A stretch of 64,000 nucleotides of DNA from the NCBI RefSeq assembly GCF_001544755.2, contig NZ_FCOF02000002.1, positions 124,001 through 188,000 of the forward strand, in the 5' to 3' direction. The position numbers and the translations under genes are program-made. The notes under the pieces were generated by a model. The model was not told where the DNA came from, did no database searches, and worked only from the letters and a program-made list of their open reading frames with translations. Positions 18,502 through 28,176 of the stretch are shown here, piece by piece; within the stretch, counting starts at the first letter, position 1; each line of letters begins with the position of its first letter. The DNA is from Caballeronia catudaia. GTDB taxonomy: Bacteria > Pseudomonadota > Gammaproteobacteria > Burkholderiales > Burkholderiaceae.

Positions 18502-18999
18502 TCAGAACACTGTGGGATCGACGGCGTCGTTGGATGTTTCGGGCGCGGCCGACTTCATCTGCTGATAGATGCGCCAGCCTTCCCATCCGGCGAGCGCGAG
18601 ACCGCCCCACTTGAGCACGGGCTTCGCGCTGCGCAGCAGCTTTGTTCGCACCGGCTTGGTGAGCATGAGCGAGGCGACCGAACCGATGATCGGATACTGC
18701 TTGAGCAGCATGCCCATGTTCCCTGAACCGAGCAGCGCGCCGAGCATGCCGCCGATACCGCCCGGCGACGCGCGGCGCTTGCCCCAGCGGCGCGATCCGC
18801 CGCCGCCCGGCATCAGGAAGCGCAGGAAGCTGAAATGCGTGACCGACGCGCGCAGGTCGTACGTGGCTTGCCGCAGTTCCATGCGCTCGACATCCGCGCG
18901 CGCAATCAGCAATTCCTTGCGCAGCGCGCGCATGTGCGGCGTACGCAGCTTCTGCGTCTTGTCGCGTTTGGGCGTTCTGAAAGTGTCGTGTTGGCTCAT
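18502..18999 (-). CDS. DUF3318-like protein
   Basis: This 165-aa basic protein has a charged helical N-terminus (to about 55), a Gly/Arg-rich middle with repeated Gly residues, a moderately hydrophobic patch (about 100-118) and a Trp-rich segment near 135-146 (GGLALAGWEGWRIY). It appears to be the DUF3318 family that accompanies YqjE/YqjD proteins in Burkholderiaceae; that name is from memory. It lies 20 nt after the YqjE gene, so the two are probably cotranscribed. Confidence 0.65.
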   Translation of the reverse strand: MSQHDTFRTPKRDKTQKLRTPHMRALRKELLIARADVERMELRQATYDLRASVTHFSFLRFLMPGGGGSRRWGKRRASPGGIGGMLGALLGSGNMGMLLKQYPIIGSVASLMLTKPVRTKLLRSAKPVLKWGGLALAGWEGWRIYQQMKSAAPETSNDAVDPTVF

Positions 19000-19019
19000 G
19001 GGTAGAGTGCGCGCGGAGA

Positions 19020-19400
19020 TTAGCGGAACGTATCGCGGTCTTTGCGGAATTCGTCGAGCGTCTCGTCGAACATGTTCGGCGCGTCGCGCAGGTTGCTGCG
19101 CGCACGCAGGCCGCAGGCTATTGCGATCAGCGCATACAGCACCGTGATGCCGCCGAGCGCCTGCCAGCGGTACGTGTCCCAGAAGAAGATGGCGATGAGC
19201 ACGGTGAGCGAGATGAGCGCCATCATCGCGAGCATCATGGCGGCGAGCCCGAGGAAAAGCACGCCGATGAGCCGCTCTTTCTCCTCCTGCAACTCGATGC
19301 CGATGAGTTCAAGGCGCGTCTCGAAGATGGCGAAGGCGGAACTCAAAATTCGTCGCAGCGGTCCGGGAGACGATTGCTGCAGTGGCCGTTCTGTCGTCAT
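19020..19400 (-). CDS. yqjE: YqjE-type membrane protein (phage holin 3_6 superfamily)
   Basis: This 126-aa protein has two central membrane helices (about 45-68 and 75-95), after an amphipathic N-terminus with FAIFETRLELIGIELQEEKERL, the usual YqjE/DUF1469 motif. Database names call it phage holin family, but it is a chromosomal envelope protein and no prophage genes are near. It lies 190 bp downstream of the YqjD-like gene on the same strand. Confidence 0.78.
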   Translation of the reverse strand: MTTERPLQQSSPGPLRRILSSAFAIFETRLELIGIELQEEKERLIGVLFLGLAAMMLAMMALISLTVLIAIFFWDTYRWQALGGITVLYALIAIACGLRARSNLRDAPNMFDETLDEFRKDRDTFR

Positions 19401-19590
19401 GGCTTGAATGCGAGAGGCGCGTTGGTGCCGCCTTTTTATGATTCCGGTCGGCGCGCGAGGCAGCCGGCCGGTGCGAGTGTCGAGCCGCGCGCCCGGGCAG
19501 GCGCTCGCGGTTCAGTCCAACGGGGACCGCGACAGCATGCAGCTTAGCAATCTGCGGGCCATCGACTGAGGAACGGCCGAAATAGGCCGA

Positions 19591-19866
19591 TTACTTGCGA
19601 TTGATCAACAGGCCGATGACCATGCCGATGCCAGCCGCGATGCCGATGGACGCCCACGGATGCTCATGCACATAGTCGTCGGTGGCACGCGCCGCTTTCT
19701 TGCCGCGTTCGACCACGACGACCTGCGCGTCCGCTGCTTTTTCTTTCGCTTGCTTGAGACGCGTGAGCGCGGTTTCGCGCAGTTCGGAAGCGCGTTCGCC
19801 GGTGGCGGTAGCCGCTTGCTTCAGAAGGTCTTCGGCGTCAGCGAGAACGGTTTTGATATCCGACAT
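19591..19866 (-). CDS. YqjD/ElaB-type DUF883 membrane-anchored protein
   Basis: This 91-aa protein has an Ala/Glu/Lys-rich helical N-terminus and one C-terminal membrane helix with the characteristic VHEHPWASIGIAAGIGMVIG and a final basic tail. YqjD homologues bind ribosomes at the inner membrane in stationary phase. The ATG at 19866 has AAGGAG 6 nt upstream, which decides the start over an ATG 39 nt earlier. Confidence 0.85.
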   Translation of the reverse strand: MSDIKTVLADAEDLLKQAATATGERASELRETALTRLKQAKEKAADAQVVVVERGKKAARATDDYVHEHPWASIGIAAGIGMVIGLLINRK

Positions 19867-20100
19867 GAATCGCTCCTTATTGATTTCTGACATTAAAGGC
19901 TCCAATCGGTAAGGCTACGCGAATGGTAACCAAAGATGGGACCGCCGACGAGGAAGCTTAAGTCATGCAACGCCGACTGTCGCAGTTTCCGTTCCAGCCG
20001 CGGGAACCCTTGCGACGGCGCGATGCCTCGTCATTGCGTCGACATCGTTGCGGATTGATTCGATCTGACCCGTAAAAGTTTCAGGCGCGCATCGAAAGTT

Positions 20101-20136
20101 ACAAGAACAAAGGGCCGGCACATGTGCCGGCCCTTT
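20101..20136 (-). terminator. Terminator of gcdH
   Basis: A perfect 28-nt palindrome at 20109-20136 has 14-nt arms beginning AAAGGGCCGGCACA. On the minus strand it is followed by TTTGTTCTT. It lies 19 bp beyond the gcdH stop. Confidence 0.8.
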
Positions 20137-20154
20137 CGGTTTAATGAAGCTTGT

Positions 20155-21345
20155 TCAGAAAAACGCCTGAATGCCCGTCTGCGCGCGCCCGAGAATCAGC
20201 GCGTGAATATCGTGCGTGCCTTCGTACGTGTTCACCACTTCGAGATTCACCAGATGACGCGCGACGCCGAACTCGTCGGAGATACCGTTGCCGCCGAGCA
20301 TGTCACGCGCGAGCCGTGCGATGTCGAGCGCCTTGCCGCACGAGTTGCGTTTCATGATCGACGTGATCTCGACGGCCGCCGTGCCCTCGTCCTTCATGCG
20401 GCCGAGACGCAGCACGCCTTGAAGCCCGAGCGTGATTTCGGTCTGCATGTCGGCGAGCTTCTTCTGAATCAGCTGGTTCGCCGCCAGCGGCCGGCCGAAT
20501 TGCTTGCGATCCAGCGTGTATTGCCGCGCCGTGTGCCAGCAGGCTTCGGCGGCGCCGAGCGCGCCCCATGAAATGCCGTAGCGCGCCGAGTTGAGGCAAG
20601 TGAACGGACCTTTGAGACCGCGCACGTCGGGAAGAATGTTTTCTTCGGGGACGAACACTTCGTCCATCACGATTTCGCCGGTGATCGATGCGCGCAGGCC
20701 CACCTTGCCGTGAATCGCGGGCGCGGAAAGGCCCTTCCAGCCTTTCTCGAGGATGAAGCCGCGAATCTCGTCCTTGCCGTCTTCCTCCAGCTTCGCCCAG
20801 ACGACGAACACGTCCGCGATCGGCGAGTTCGAAATCCACATCTTCGTGCCGGACAGCGAGAAGCCGTTCTGCACCTTCTTCGCGCGCGTCGTCATGCTGG
20901 CCGGATCGGAGCCGGCGTTCGGCTCGGTCAGGCCAAAGCAGCCGATCCATTCGCCGCGCGCGAGCTTCGGCAGATACTTTTCTTTCTGCGCGTCGCTGCC
21001 GAAGGTGTTGATCGGAACCATGACGAGCGACGACTGCACCGACATCATCGACCGATAGCCCGAGTCCACGCGCTCGACTTCGCGCGCGATCAAGCCATAG
21101 CAAACATAGTTCAGGCCGGGACCGCCGTATTGCTCGGGGATCGTCGGCCCGAGCAGGCCGAGTTCGCCCATTTCGCGGAAGATCGCCGGATCGGTCTTTT
21201 CATCGCGAAACGCCTGCATCACGCGCGGCTGCAGCTTGTCCTGCGCGTAGGCGCGCGCGGCGTCGCGCACCATGCGCTCGTCTTCGGTGAGCTGCTGATC
21301 CAGCAAGAGCGGATCTTCCCAGTTGAAACGGGCGGCGTCGGCCAT
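20155..21345 (-). CDS. gcdH: Glutaryl-CoA dehydrogenase GcdH
   Basis: This 396-aa FAD enzyme oxidatively decarboxylates glutaryl-CoA to crotonyl-CoA in lysine and tryptophan degradation. The catalytic Glu375 lies in [20 protein letters not shown], the signature that separates GcdH from other acyl-CoA dehydrogenases. The FAD-binding [14 protein letters not shown] and [10 protein letters not shown] segments are intact. A clear AGGAG precedes the ATG. A divergent IclR-type regulator and a palindrome lie upstream. Confidence 0.95.
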   Translation of the reverse strand: MADAARFNWEDPLLLDQQLTEDERMVRDAARAYAQDKLQPRVMQAFRDEKTDPAIFREMGELGLLGPTIPEQYGGPGLNYVCYGLIAREVERVDSGYRSMMSVQSSLVMVPINTFGSDAQKEKYLPKLARGEWIGCFGLTEPNAGSDPASMTTRAKKVQNGFSLSGTKMWISNSPIADVFVVWAKLEEDGKDEIRGFILEKGWKGLSAPAIHGKVGLRASITGEIVMDEVFVPEENILPDVRGLKGPFTCLNSARYGISWGALGAAEACWHTARQYTLDRKQFGRPLAANQLIQKKLADMQTEITLGLQGVLRLGRMKDEGTAAVEITSIMKRNSCGKALDIARLARDMLGGNGISDEFGVARHLVNLEVVNTYEGTHDIHALILGRAQTGIQAFF

Positions 21346-21427
21346 GTGCTATCTCCTGATTTCATCGTGAAGCGCCGTGCGCGGATCGGATTGCGTAATC
21401 GGCCGGCGCGCGGGGCGCTTGACATGA

Positions 21428-21444
21428 GTTCCGCTAAGCGAAAC
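21428..21444. promoter_or_regulatory. Candidate IclR-type operator between gcdH and its regulator
   Basis: GTTCCGCTAAGCGAAAC is a 17-nt near-perfect palindrome: 14 of 17 positions match its own reverse complement. It has the TTCCGC-N-GCGAAA shape of IclR-family sites. It lies 83 bp before gcdH and 36 bp before the regulator gene. Confidence 0.6.
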
Positions 21445-21479
21445 AATGTTTTGCAAATCAGTCCTGAGTCTATCATCCG

Positions 21480-22268
21480 ATGCCGATCGAATCCAACCGA
21501 AATTCCGCGCGTCACGTATCGTCGGAGGACATCGACGAGCGCAAGTTCGTGGTCGCGCTCGCGCGTGGGCTCGACCTGCTGCGCGCGTTCCGTCCCGGCG
21601 AGACGCTGCTCGGCAATCGCGATTTCGTCGACCGGACGGGCTTGCCCAAGGCGACGGTCAATCGTCTCGCCTACACGCTGACGACGCTCGGCTATTTGCG
21701 CTTCGACGAACCTGCGGGCAAATACGCCCTCGACACCGGCGTGCTGTCGCTCGGCTTCACATTACTAGCGGGCGCGGACACGCTGGAGCTCGCGCGTCCG
21801 CACATGCGCTCGCTGGCGCGGGAGATCGGCGCGGCGGTATCGCTCGGCTGCCGCGACGGGCTCGACATGATTTATCTCGAAACCATTCGCAGCGAGACGG
21901 CGCTGACGCTCGGGCTCGCGCCCGGCTCGCGTCTGTCGATGCTCACGAGCTCGATGGGACGCGCGTATCTCGCCGTGCAGGAACCCGCGGCCCGCGACGC
22001 GCTTCTGGACGAGCTGGCAAAGACCGAAGACGCGTCGCAGGTGGACGCGGCACGGCGCGCCATCGAAGACTTCAAGCGCGACGGCTGCTGCTACTCGTTC
22101 CGCGAATGGCACGACGACGTCAACGCCATCGCCGCGCCGTTCCGCGATCTGCGCAACGGACGCTGGCTCGTGCTGTCGAGCAGCGGGCCGGCGTCGTCGA
22201 TGGGCGAGGCTTACTTTCGCGAGACCATCGGGCCGAAGCTGAAGGCGCTCGCCGCACGTCTCGCGTAA
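21480..22268 (+). CDS. IclR-family transcriptional regulator
   Basis: This 262-aa regulator has an N-terminal winged helix (about 24-80, with FVDRTGLPKATVNRLAYTLTTLGYL) and a C-terminal IclR effector domain (about 95-255). Its divergence from gcdH and the palindrome between them suggest that it controls glutaryl-CoA degradation, possibly with glutarate or glutaryl-CoA as signal; that is inference. There is no obvious ribosome-binding site before the ATG. It is convergent with kynA, 4 nt apart. Confidence 0.85.
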   Translation: MPIESNRNSARHVSSEDIDERKFVVALARGLDLLRAFRPGETLLGNRDFVDRTGLPKATVNRLAYTLTTLGYLRFDEPAGKYALDTGVLSLGFTLLAGADTLELARPHMRSLAREIGAAVSLGCRDGLDMIYLETIRSETALTLGLAPGSRLSMLTSSMGRAYLAVQEPAARDALLDELAKTEDASQVDAARRAIEDFKRDGCCYSFREWHDDVNAIAAPFRDLRNGRWLVLSSSGPASSMGEAYFRETIGPKLKALAARLA

Positions 22269-22272
22269 AACT

Positions 22273-23142
22273 TCAGAGCACGGTGCGAACGTGCCAGAGC
22301 TCCGGAAACAGCACGACATCGAGCATCTTGCGCAAATACGACGCGCCCGCCGTGCCGCCCGTGCCGCCCTTGAAGCCGATGATGCGCTCCACCGTCGTCA
22401 CGTGCCGGAAGCGCCATTGACGGAACGCGTCTTCCAGATCGACGAGCTCTTCCGCCATTTCGTACAGATCCCAGTGTTGCGACGGATCGCGATACACCGC
22501 GAGCCACGCCGCTTCGACGGATGGATCGTGCGTCGTCGGCTGCGTCCAGTCGCGGTCGAGCCGCTGCGGGTCGATATCGAAACCGCGGCGCGCGAGCAGA
22601 CGAATCACTTCGTCGTAGAAAGAGGGCGCTTCGAGCGTCTCGCGCACCTGTTCGAGAATCTCCGGCCGGTGCGCGTGCGGCTTCAGCATCTGCTCGTTCT
22701 TGTTGCCGAGCATGAACTCGATCTGCCGATACTGATGCGACTGAAATCCCGACGATTGCCCGAGATACGGCCGCATCGCGGTGTACTCCGAGGGCGTCAT
22801 CGTCGCGAGGACGCTCCACGCCTGCACGAGTTGCTCGAAGATGCGCGACACGCGCGCGAGCATCTTGAACGCGGGCGGCAGTTCGTCACGATGCACCGCC
22901 CCGAGCGCCGCGCGCAGTTCGTAGAGCGCGAGCTTCATCCATAGCTCGCTCGTCTGATGCTGCACGATGAACAGCATCTCGTTGTGATCCGGCGACAGAG
23001 GATGCTGCGCGTTGAGGATCGAGTCGAGGCCGAGATAATCGCCGTAGCTCATCGAATCGGAGAAATCGAGCTTGGCGCCGTGCCAGTCTTTCTCTTCGAT
23101 GTTCGCGCCGTGGCCGAAAGGGCAGCCTTGCGTATTGCTCAT
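22273..23142 (-). CDS. kynA: Tryptophan 2,3-dioxygenase KynA
   Basis: This 289-aa heme enzyme opens the indole ring of tryptophan to N-formylkynurenine, the first step of the kynurenine route. Family motifs include [32 protein letters not shown] and the C-terminal [17 protein letters not shown]. Of two near ATG codons, 23142 is preferred because a GAGAGGA motif is correctly spaced from it. It follows kynU by 14 nt and is the last gene of kynBUA. Confidence 0.96.
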   Translation of the reverse strand: MSNTQGCPFGHGANIEEKDWHGAKLDFSDSMSYGDYLGLDSILNAQHPLSPDHNEMLFIVQHQTSELWMKLALYELRAALGAVHRDELPPAFKMLARVSRIFEQLVQAWSVLATMTPSEYTAMRPYLGQSSGFQSHQYRQIEFMLGNKNEQMLKPHAHRPEILEQVRETLEAPSFYDEVIRLLARRGFDIDPQRLDRDWTQPTTHDPSVEAAWLAVYRDPSQHWDLYEMAEELVDLEDAFRQWRFRHVTTVERIIGFKGGTGGTAGASYLRKMLDVVLFPELWHVRTVL

Positions 23143-23156
23143 GATCGACATTCCTC

Positions 23157-24419
23157 TCAGGTCACCGATGCGCGTTCGGCGAATTCGGGCGCGCGCCAGC
23201 TTTCGGTCGCGAGCACGTCGCGCAGGATTTCGACGGCGTCCCATACATCGGCGAAGCGTGTATAGAGCGGCGTGAAGCCGAAGCGCAGAATGCGCGGCTC
23301 GCGATAATCGCCGATCACGCCGCGCGCGATCAGCGCCTGCATCACCTCATAGCCGTGCGGATGCTCGAAGCTCACCTGCGAGCCGCGCTGCGCATGATCG
23401 CGCGGCGTCGCGAGCGAGAGCGGGAATTCGCCGCAACGCGCTTCGACCAGCTTGATGAACAGATCGCCCAACGCCAGCGACTTCCGGCGCAGCGACTGCA
23501 TGTCGGTTTGCAGGAAAACGTCGAGGCCGCATTCGACGAGCGACATCGACACGATCGGCTGCGTGCCGCAGAGAAAGCGCCCGACGCCGTCGTCCGGACG
23601 ATACACCGGGTCCATCTCGAACGGTTTCTTGTGGCCCCACCAGCCCGAGAGCGGCTGCGAGAACGCATTCTGGTGACGCTTCGGCACCCACACGAACGCG
23701 GGCGAGCCCGGACCGCCGTTCAGATACTTGTACGTGCAGCCGACCGCGTAATCCGCACCGACGCCGTTGAGATCGACCTGCACCGCGCCCGCCGAATGCG
23801 CGAGATCCCAGACGGCGAGCGCGCCCGCGCGATGAATCGTCTGCGTGAGCGCGGCCATGTCGTGCATGTAGCCGGTGCGATAGTTGACGTGCGTGATCAT
23901 CGCGATCGCGGTGGTTTCGTCGATGGCGGTTTGCAACTCGGACGGATCGTCGACGAGACGCAGCTCGTAGCCGCGATCCAGTTGCTCGATCAAGCCCTGC
24001 GCGATGTACAGATCGGTCGGAAAGTTCGAACGTTCGGAGACGATCACGCGGCGCTTCGGATCGCGCTCGTTCGCGAGCTTGAGCGCCGCCGACAGAATCT
24101 TGAAGAGGTTCGCGGAGATCGTGTCGGTGACGACGACTTCATCCTCTCCCGCGCCGATCAAGGAGCCAAGCTTGTTGCCGAGGCGTTTCGGCAGCGCGAA
24201 CCAGCCCGCCGTGTTCCAGCTTCGGATCAGGCCTTCGCCCCATTCGGCGGCGATCACGTGGGCGGCACGCGCGGCGGCGGCCTTCGGCGGCACGCCGAGA
24301 GAATTGCCGTCGAGATAGATCACGCCGTCCGCGAGCGCGAACTGGTCGCGCAGCGCGCGCAGGGCATCGTCGCGGTCGAGCGACACGGCTTCGTCACGAT
24401 GTTTCATCGAAAAGTCCAT
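23157..24419 (-). CDS. kynU: Kynureninase KynU
   Basis: This 420-aa PLP enzyme cleaves kynurenine to anthranilate and alanine. The PLP lysine is Lys231 in [14 protein letters not shown], with the family [13 protein letters not shown] motif before it (205-217). The start could instead be the ATG 12 nt later (24407), as neither has a good ribosome-binding site. It is 14 nt after kynB. Confidence 0.95.
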   Translation of the reverse strand: MDFSMKHRDEAVSLDRDDALRALRDQFALADGVIYLDGNSLGVPPKAAAARAAHVIAAEWGEGLIRSWNTAGWFALPKRLGNKLGSLIGAGEDEVVVTDTISANLFKILSAALKLANERDPKRRVIVSERSNFPTDLYIAQGLIEQLDRGYELRLVDDPSELQTAIDETTAIAMITHVNYRTGYMHDMAALTQTIHRAGALAVWDLAHSAGAVQVDLNGVGADYAVGCTYKYLNGGPGSPAFVWVPKRHQNAFSQPLSGWWGHKKPFEMDPVYRPDDGVGRFLCGTQPIVSMSLVECGLDVFLQTDMQSLRRKSLALGDLFIKLVEARCGEFPLSLATPRDHAQRGSQVSFEHPHGYEVMQALIARGVIGDYREPRILRFGFTPLYTRFADVWDAVEILRDVLATESWRAPEFAERASVT

Positions 24420-24433
24420 ATAGTTGGAGATCG

Positions 24434-25060
24434 TCAGGAAAGCGGACGCAGGACGGCGCGAACCGGGCTCGCATCGAGCGTCGAGAATTTCAGCGGCAGC
24501 GCGATCAGCTCGTAATCGCCGGGTGCGACGGCATCGAGCACGAGACCTTCGAGAATCGCCATGCCGTGCGCGCGGATGCGTCGGTGCGCGTCCATCGTTT
24601 TCGAGTGTTGCGGGTCGAGCGACGGCGTATCGATGCCGATGAGCTTCACGCCTTTTTCCGCCAGCAAGTCGATGGTTTCAGGCGCGACCGCCGTGAAGTT
24701 GCTGTCCCACGCGTCGAGCGGCGCGTTCGTGTAAGTGCGCAGCAGGATGCGCGCAGGCGCGTCGCAGAGAAAATCAGCGATGTGCGCGGGCGTCACGAGC
24801 GGCGACGCGCCGATGCAATGCACGACGCGGCACGCACCGAGGTACGTATCGAGCGCGACTTCGCCGATCGGCGCGCCGTGCTCGTCGTAGTGAAGCGGCG
24901 CGTCGGCGTGCGCGCCCGTGTGCGGCGAGAGCGTGAGCCGCGCGACGTTGACGGGCGAGCCCGCCTCCATGCGCCACACCCGCTCGATGCCGACGCGCGT
25001 GTCGCCGGGCCAGACGGGCGTCGCGGTATCAATCGGCGGTGAAATGTCGAAAAGTGTCAT
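24434..25060 (-). CDS. kynB: Kynurenine formamidase KynB
   Basis: This 208-aa cyclase-family metallohydrolase converts N-formylkynurenine to kynurenine. The metal-binding motif [11 protein letters not shown] supplies His47, His51 and Asp53. The second conserved segment GIDTPSLDP lies near 150. It is the promoter-proximal gene of kynBUA and has an AGGG motif before its ATG. It is divergent from the Lrp-type regulator, with 133 bp between them. Confidence 0.95.
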   Translation of the reverse strand: MTLFDISPPIDTATPVWPGDTRVGIERVWRMEAGSPVNVARLTLSPHTGAHADAPLHYDEHGAPIGEVALDTYLGACRVVHCIGASPLVTPAHIADFLCDAPARILLRTYTNAPLDAWDSNFTAVAPETIDLLAEKGVKLIGIDTPSLDPQHSKTMDAHRRIRAHGMAILEGLVLDAVAPGDYELIALPLKFSTLDASPVRAVLRPLS

Positions 25061-25193
25061 GACGCGCCCTAGCAGAAAGCGTGGAGATGCGTCAAATCAT
25101 AGTCGTGTCATCTCGAAAAGTGCTTGCGAAATAACCACCCAAAACTGTCGCGCTTAGAACATAATTCGATGAAACGGGCTAGGGGACTCAAAA

Positions 25194-25697
25194 ATGACCG
25201 GCTTCACGCTCGATGCAACAGATTGCCGAATTCTGGCGGTACTGCAGGAAGATGGACGGATCAGCAACCTGGACCTGGCGGAGCGCATTTCGCTCTCGCC
25301 GTCGGCGTGCTTGCGCCGGATGAGGCTGCTGGAAGAGGAAGGGGTGATCGCGAGCTATCGCGCGTGCCTCGACCGCGAGCGGCTCGGCATCGAACTTGAG
25401 GCGTTCGTCCACGTCTCGATGCGCAACGACCAGGAAAACTGGCACGAGAAGTTCGCCGCCGCCGTGCGCGAATGGCCGGAAGTGGTCGGCGCGTTTGTCG
25501 TCACGGGCGACACGCACTACGTGCTGCGGGTGCTCGCGCACAACCTCAAGCACTATTCGGATTTCATTCTCTCGAAGCTGTACAAGGCGCCCGGCGTCAT
25601 CGACATCCGCTCGAACATCGTGCTTCAGACGATGAAAGACGATGCGGGCGTACCCGTCGCGCTGATCGAGCAGCCGGGGCGCGGCCACATCGCGTAA
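25194..25697 (+). CDS. kynR: Lrp/AsnC-family regulator of kynurenine degradation, KynR
   Basis: This 167-aa regulator has an N-terminal helix-turn-helix (about 20-60: DLAERISLSPSACLRRMRLL) and a C-terminal RAM ligand domain with VVGAFVVTGDTHYVLRV. In Pseudomonas the KynR of the same family sits divergently from kynB and is activated by kynurenine; the arrangement here matches. AGGGGA precedes the ATG. It is convergent with the flavin reductase gene, 1 nt apart. Confidence 0.88.
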   Translation: MTGFTLDATDCRILAVLQEDGRISNLDLAERISLSPSACLRRMRLLEEEGVIASYRACLDRERLGIELEAFVHVSMRNDQENWHEKFAAAVREWPEVVGAFVVTGDTHYVLRVLAHNLKHYSDFILSKLYKAPGVIDIRSNIVLQTMKDDAGVPVALIEQPGRGHIA

Positions 25698-25698
25698 G

Positions 25699-26211
25699 TC
25701 ATTCGAGCGGTCGGAGCGTGTGAAAGGCGCCGGCCTGGAAGACGAGCGGCGCGACGTCGCTCGCGTCTTCGCGCACGCCGCAGCGTTCCACTTCACCGAC
25801 GAAGATCACGTGATCGCCTTCGTCGTAGCGGCTGCGGTTGTGGCATTCGAACCATGCGAGCGCGCCGTCGAGCACGGGCATGCCGGTATCGCCCGCCGCG
25901 TGCGAGACGCCGGCGAAGCGGTCGCCCTTCACGGTCGCGAAACGCTTGCACAATTCTAGTTGCGACGACGCCAGCACGTTCACCACGTAATGACTATTTG
26001 CACGAAAAACCGGCATCGACGCAGATTTCGTCGCGAGACTCCAGAGCACGAGCGGCGGATTCAGCGACACCGAATTGAACGAACTCGCGGTGATGCCGAT
26101 GAGCTGGCCGGATTCGGTGCGCGTCGTGATGACCGTGACGCCGGTCGCAAACTGGCCGAGCGCGGCGCGAAACGCGGTGGGATCGAAGTTCGGGGATTTG
26201 GCGCGTTTCAT
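25699..26211 (-). CDS. Flavin reductase-like protein
   Basis: This 170-aa protein has the flavin reductase fold, with ALGQFATGVTVITT near the N-terminus, GITASSFNSVSLNPPLVL at about 40-57 and NVLASSQLELCKRFA at about 78-92. Such proteins supply reduced FMN or FAD to two-component monooxygenases. No oxygenase partner is in the window, so its substrate is unknown. It has no clear ribosome-binding site. Confidence 0.85.
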   Translation of the reverse strand: MKRAKSPNFDPTAFRAALGQFATGVTVITTRTESGQLIGITASSFNSVSLNPPLVLWSLATKSASMPVFRANSHYVVNVLASSQLELCKRFATVKGDRFAGVSHAAGDTGMPVLDGALAWFECHNRSRYDEGDHVIFVGEVERCGVREDASDVAPLVFQAGAFHTLRPLE

Positions 26212-26501
26212 TTGGCAGAGTGTGCTACCGAGCCGGCCGCGCGTCGCGCTTCAGTCGGAAGGACCTTTTCAGAAGTCATGTAAAAGCGGGAAATTAGTTT
26301 CGATTCTATCGGAATCGGCTGCCGGTAGCCGCCAAACGCCAGCAATTCACCAGCAATCGAGAGGGCTTCGGCGCGAGTCGGCCAAACCCAGTAAGCTCGG
26401 ATTCATCGCGTGCGCGTCGCGGAAATTGAAAAAATCGATGCGCGCATCCATATGCATGATCCGCGGCGTGGCCGCAAGCACTTGACGAGGAGTTGCGCCT
26501 T

Positions 26502-27059
26502 ATGACTCAAACTGGCCAGGAGAAATTCGAAACCGCGACGCTCGGCGGTGGATGTTTCTGGTGTACCGAAGCCGTGTTTCTCGCGGTGCAGGGCGTGGAG
26601 TCGGTCGAATCGGGCTATGCGGGCGGCAAGGTCGTCGATCCTTCCTACGAGCAGGTCTGTGAAGGCGATACCGGTCACGCCGAAGTGGTGAAGGTCGTAT
26701 TCGATCCCTCGGTCATCAGCTATCGCGAGGTGCTCGAGATTTTCTTCGCGACGCACGATCCGACGCAGCTCAACCGGCAGGGGAACGATGTCGGCACACA
26801 GTATCGCTCGGCCGTGTTCACGCATTCCGACGAGCAGCGCAAGACGGCGCTCGAAGTCATCGACGAATTGCAGCGCGAGGATATCTACGGCGGCAAGATC
26901 GTCACGCAAGTCGTGCCGCTTGATAACGACTACTATCCCGCCGAGGCATATCACCAGAACTACTTCGCGCAGCATCCGAATCAGGGCTATTGCGCGGCGG
27001 TCGTCGGGCCGAAGGTCGCGAAGTTCCGCAAGAAGTTCGTGCATCGGCTGAAGGCGTGA
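26502..27059 (+). CDS. msrA: Peptide methionine-S-sulfoxide reductase MsrA
   Basis: This 185-aa enzyme reduces methionine-S-sulfoxide. The catalytic Cys18 lies in LGGGCFWCTEAVF, and a second Cys (Cys21) is adjacent. Later motifs GDTGHAEVV and YYPAEAYHQNYF are conserved. A GAGGAG motif is 9 nt before the ATG at 26502; a TTG at 26493 is rejected. The 290 bp upstream hold no other gene. Confidence 0.96.
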   Translation: MTQTGQEKFETATLGGGCFWCTEAVFLAVQGVESVESGYAGGKVVDPSYEQVCEGDTGHAEVVKVVFDPSVISYREVLEIFFATHDPTQLNRQGNDVGTQYRSAVFTHSDEQRKTALEVIDELQREDIYGGKIVTQVVPLDNDYYPAEAYHQNYFAQHPNQGYCAAVVGPKVAKFRKKFVHRLKA

Positions 27060-27075
27060 TGCGTTTCCAGCGCTT

Positions 27076-28176
27076 TTAATTTCCTCGCGCGCGCTCGCAG
27101 TTTTCAGCGATGCCGCGCGCGAGCGCGATGCACGTGAGAGGCGCGGAGCCTTCCGCCTTGTTGTTCGCCGCGATCACCACCGGCTGGCCCGCGATCGCAT
27201 AGCGCGCGGCAAGCTCGGCGAGCGCTTCGCGGGTCTCGATATCTTCATCGACGATCTTGTCGAACGGCTCGTACTTCGCCTTTGCCTGTTCATAGCGAAA
27301 GCCGCTGTGCAGACTCCAGCGCACGACGAGCGGTCCCATCTTTTCCTCATCGAGCATTGCGAGCGCCTTCGCCTGACGGCGCACGTCCGGCATGCGCGCG
27401 TGCACGCCGATGCAATAGCGCACATTCGCATCGCGCAAAGCGCGGATGAAGCGCGGCGTGAGCATCACGGCGTCGCGGATTTCGACCCCATAGCACGACT
27501 CGCCTTCGAGCGGCGGCAGCGCGCTCAGGAATGCGGACAGTCGGTCGATGAAGCGCGCCGGTTCGACGACCATCGCATCGGGCAGCGGCGAGAACTGGAA
27601 CACGAGCGCGCCCGCTTTCGCGCCGAGACCGCCGACGCAAGGCGTCACGAACTCGTCGATGGCGATCTGCGCGTTCAGGAACGCCGGGTTCTCCGCGTCC
27701 GGCGCGCCGCGCTCGCCACGCACGAAGGCATCGGTGACGGAAGCGGGCGCCTTCACGATGAAGCGGAAATGCTCCGGCACCTGCGACGCGTAGCGCGCAT
27801 ATTCCGCGAGCGGCAACGGCGCGTAGAACGAGCGGTCGATCGACACGGTTTTCAGAAGCGGATGCGCGCCGTAAGCGGTGAGACCGTCGCGCGAAAGTTT
27901 GGCGTTCGAATACTCGTCGCCGTAGACGATGCCGCGCCAGCCGGGAAACGACCACGTCGACGTGCCGAGCCGGACCGTGCGGGGAAGGCGCGTTGCGAGC
28001 GTTTCGAGCTCGGGCTGCGAAGGCGCGGGCAGGACGCCGCGCGGCTTTGGTTGCTTCGCCGGCTTCGCGGCTTCGGCGAGAGCGGGCGGTTCGCCGAACA
28101 AATCGCTCTGTTCGGCCTCGGAAGAGTCGGGCGATGGAATCAGAGCGCCTTCTCGTAGATATACCGCCGCGACCAC
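27076..28176 (-). CDS. DUF72 domain protein with non-ATG start
   Basis: This protein of up to 366 aa has a YecE/DUF72 TIM-barrel-like domain from about residue 67 (RLGTSTWSFPGWRGIVY), with FIVKAP and a conserved VEIRD. Function is unknown in the family. No ATG exists near the 5' end. The frame opens with a GTG at 28176, overlapping cfa by 37 nt. A CTG at 28143, which forms a CTGA overlap with the cfa stop and has an AGAAGG motif 4 nt upstream, is an alternative. The N-terminal 60 residues are Pro/Glu/Ala-rich and disordered. Confidence 0.8.
   Translation of the reverse strand: MVAAVYLREGALIPSPDSSEAEQSDLFGEPPALAEAAKPAKQPKPRGVLPAPSQPELETLATRLPRTVRLGTSTWSFPGWRGIVYGDEYSNAKLSRDGLTAYGAHPLLKTVSIDRSFYAPLPLAEYARYASQVPEHFRFIVKAPASVTDAFVRGERGAPDAENPAFLNAQIAIDEFVTPCVGGLGAKAGALVFQFSPLPDAMVVEPARFIDRLSAFLSALPPLEGESCYGVEIRDAVMLTPRFIRALRDANVRYCIGVHARMPDVRRQAKALAMLDEEKMGPLVVRWSLHSGFRYEQAKAKYEPFDKIVDEDIETREALAELAARYAIAGQPVVIAANNKAEGSAPLTCIALARGIAENCERARGN

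Noticed and set aside
19020..19400. Phage holin as evidence of a prophage
   Set aside because: It is the YqjE family, beside YqjD and DUF3318, with no structural phage genes, integrase or lysin nearby.
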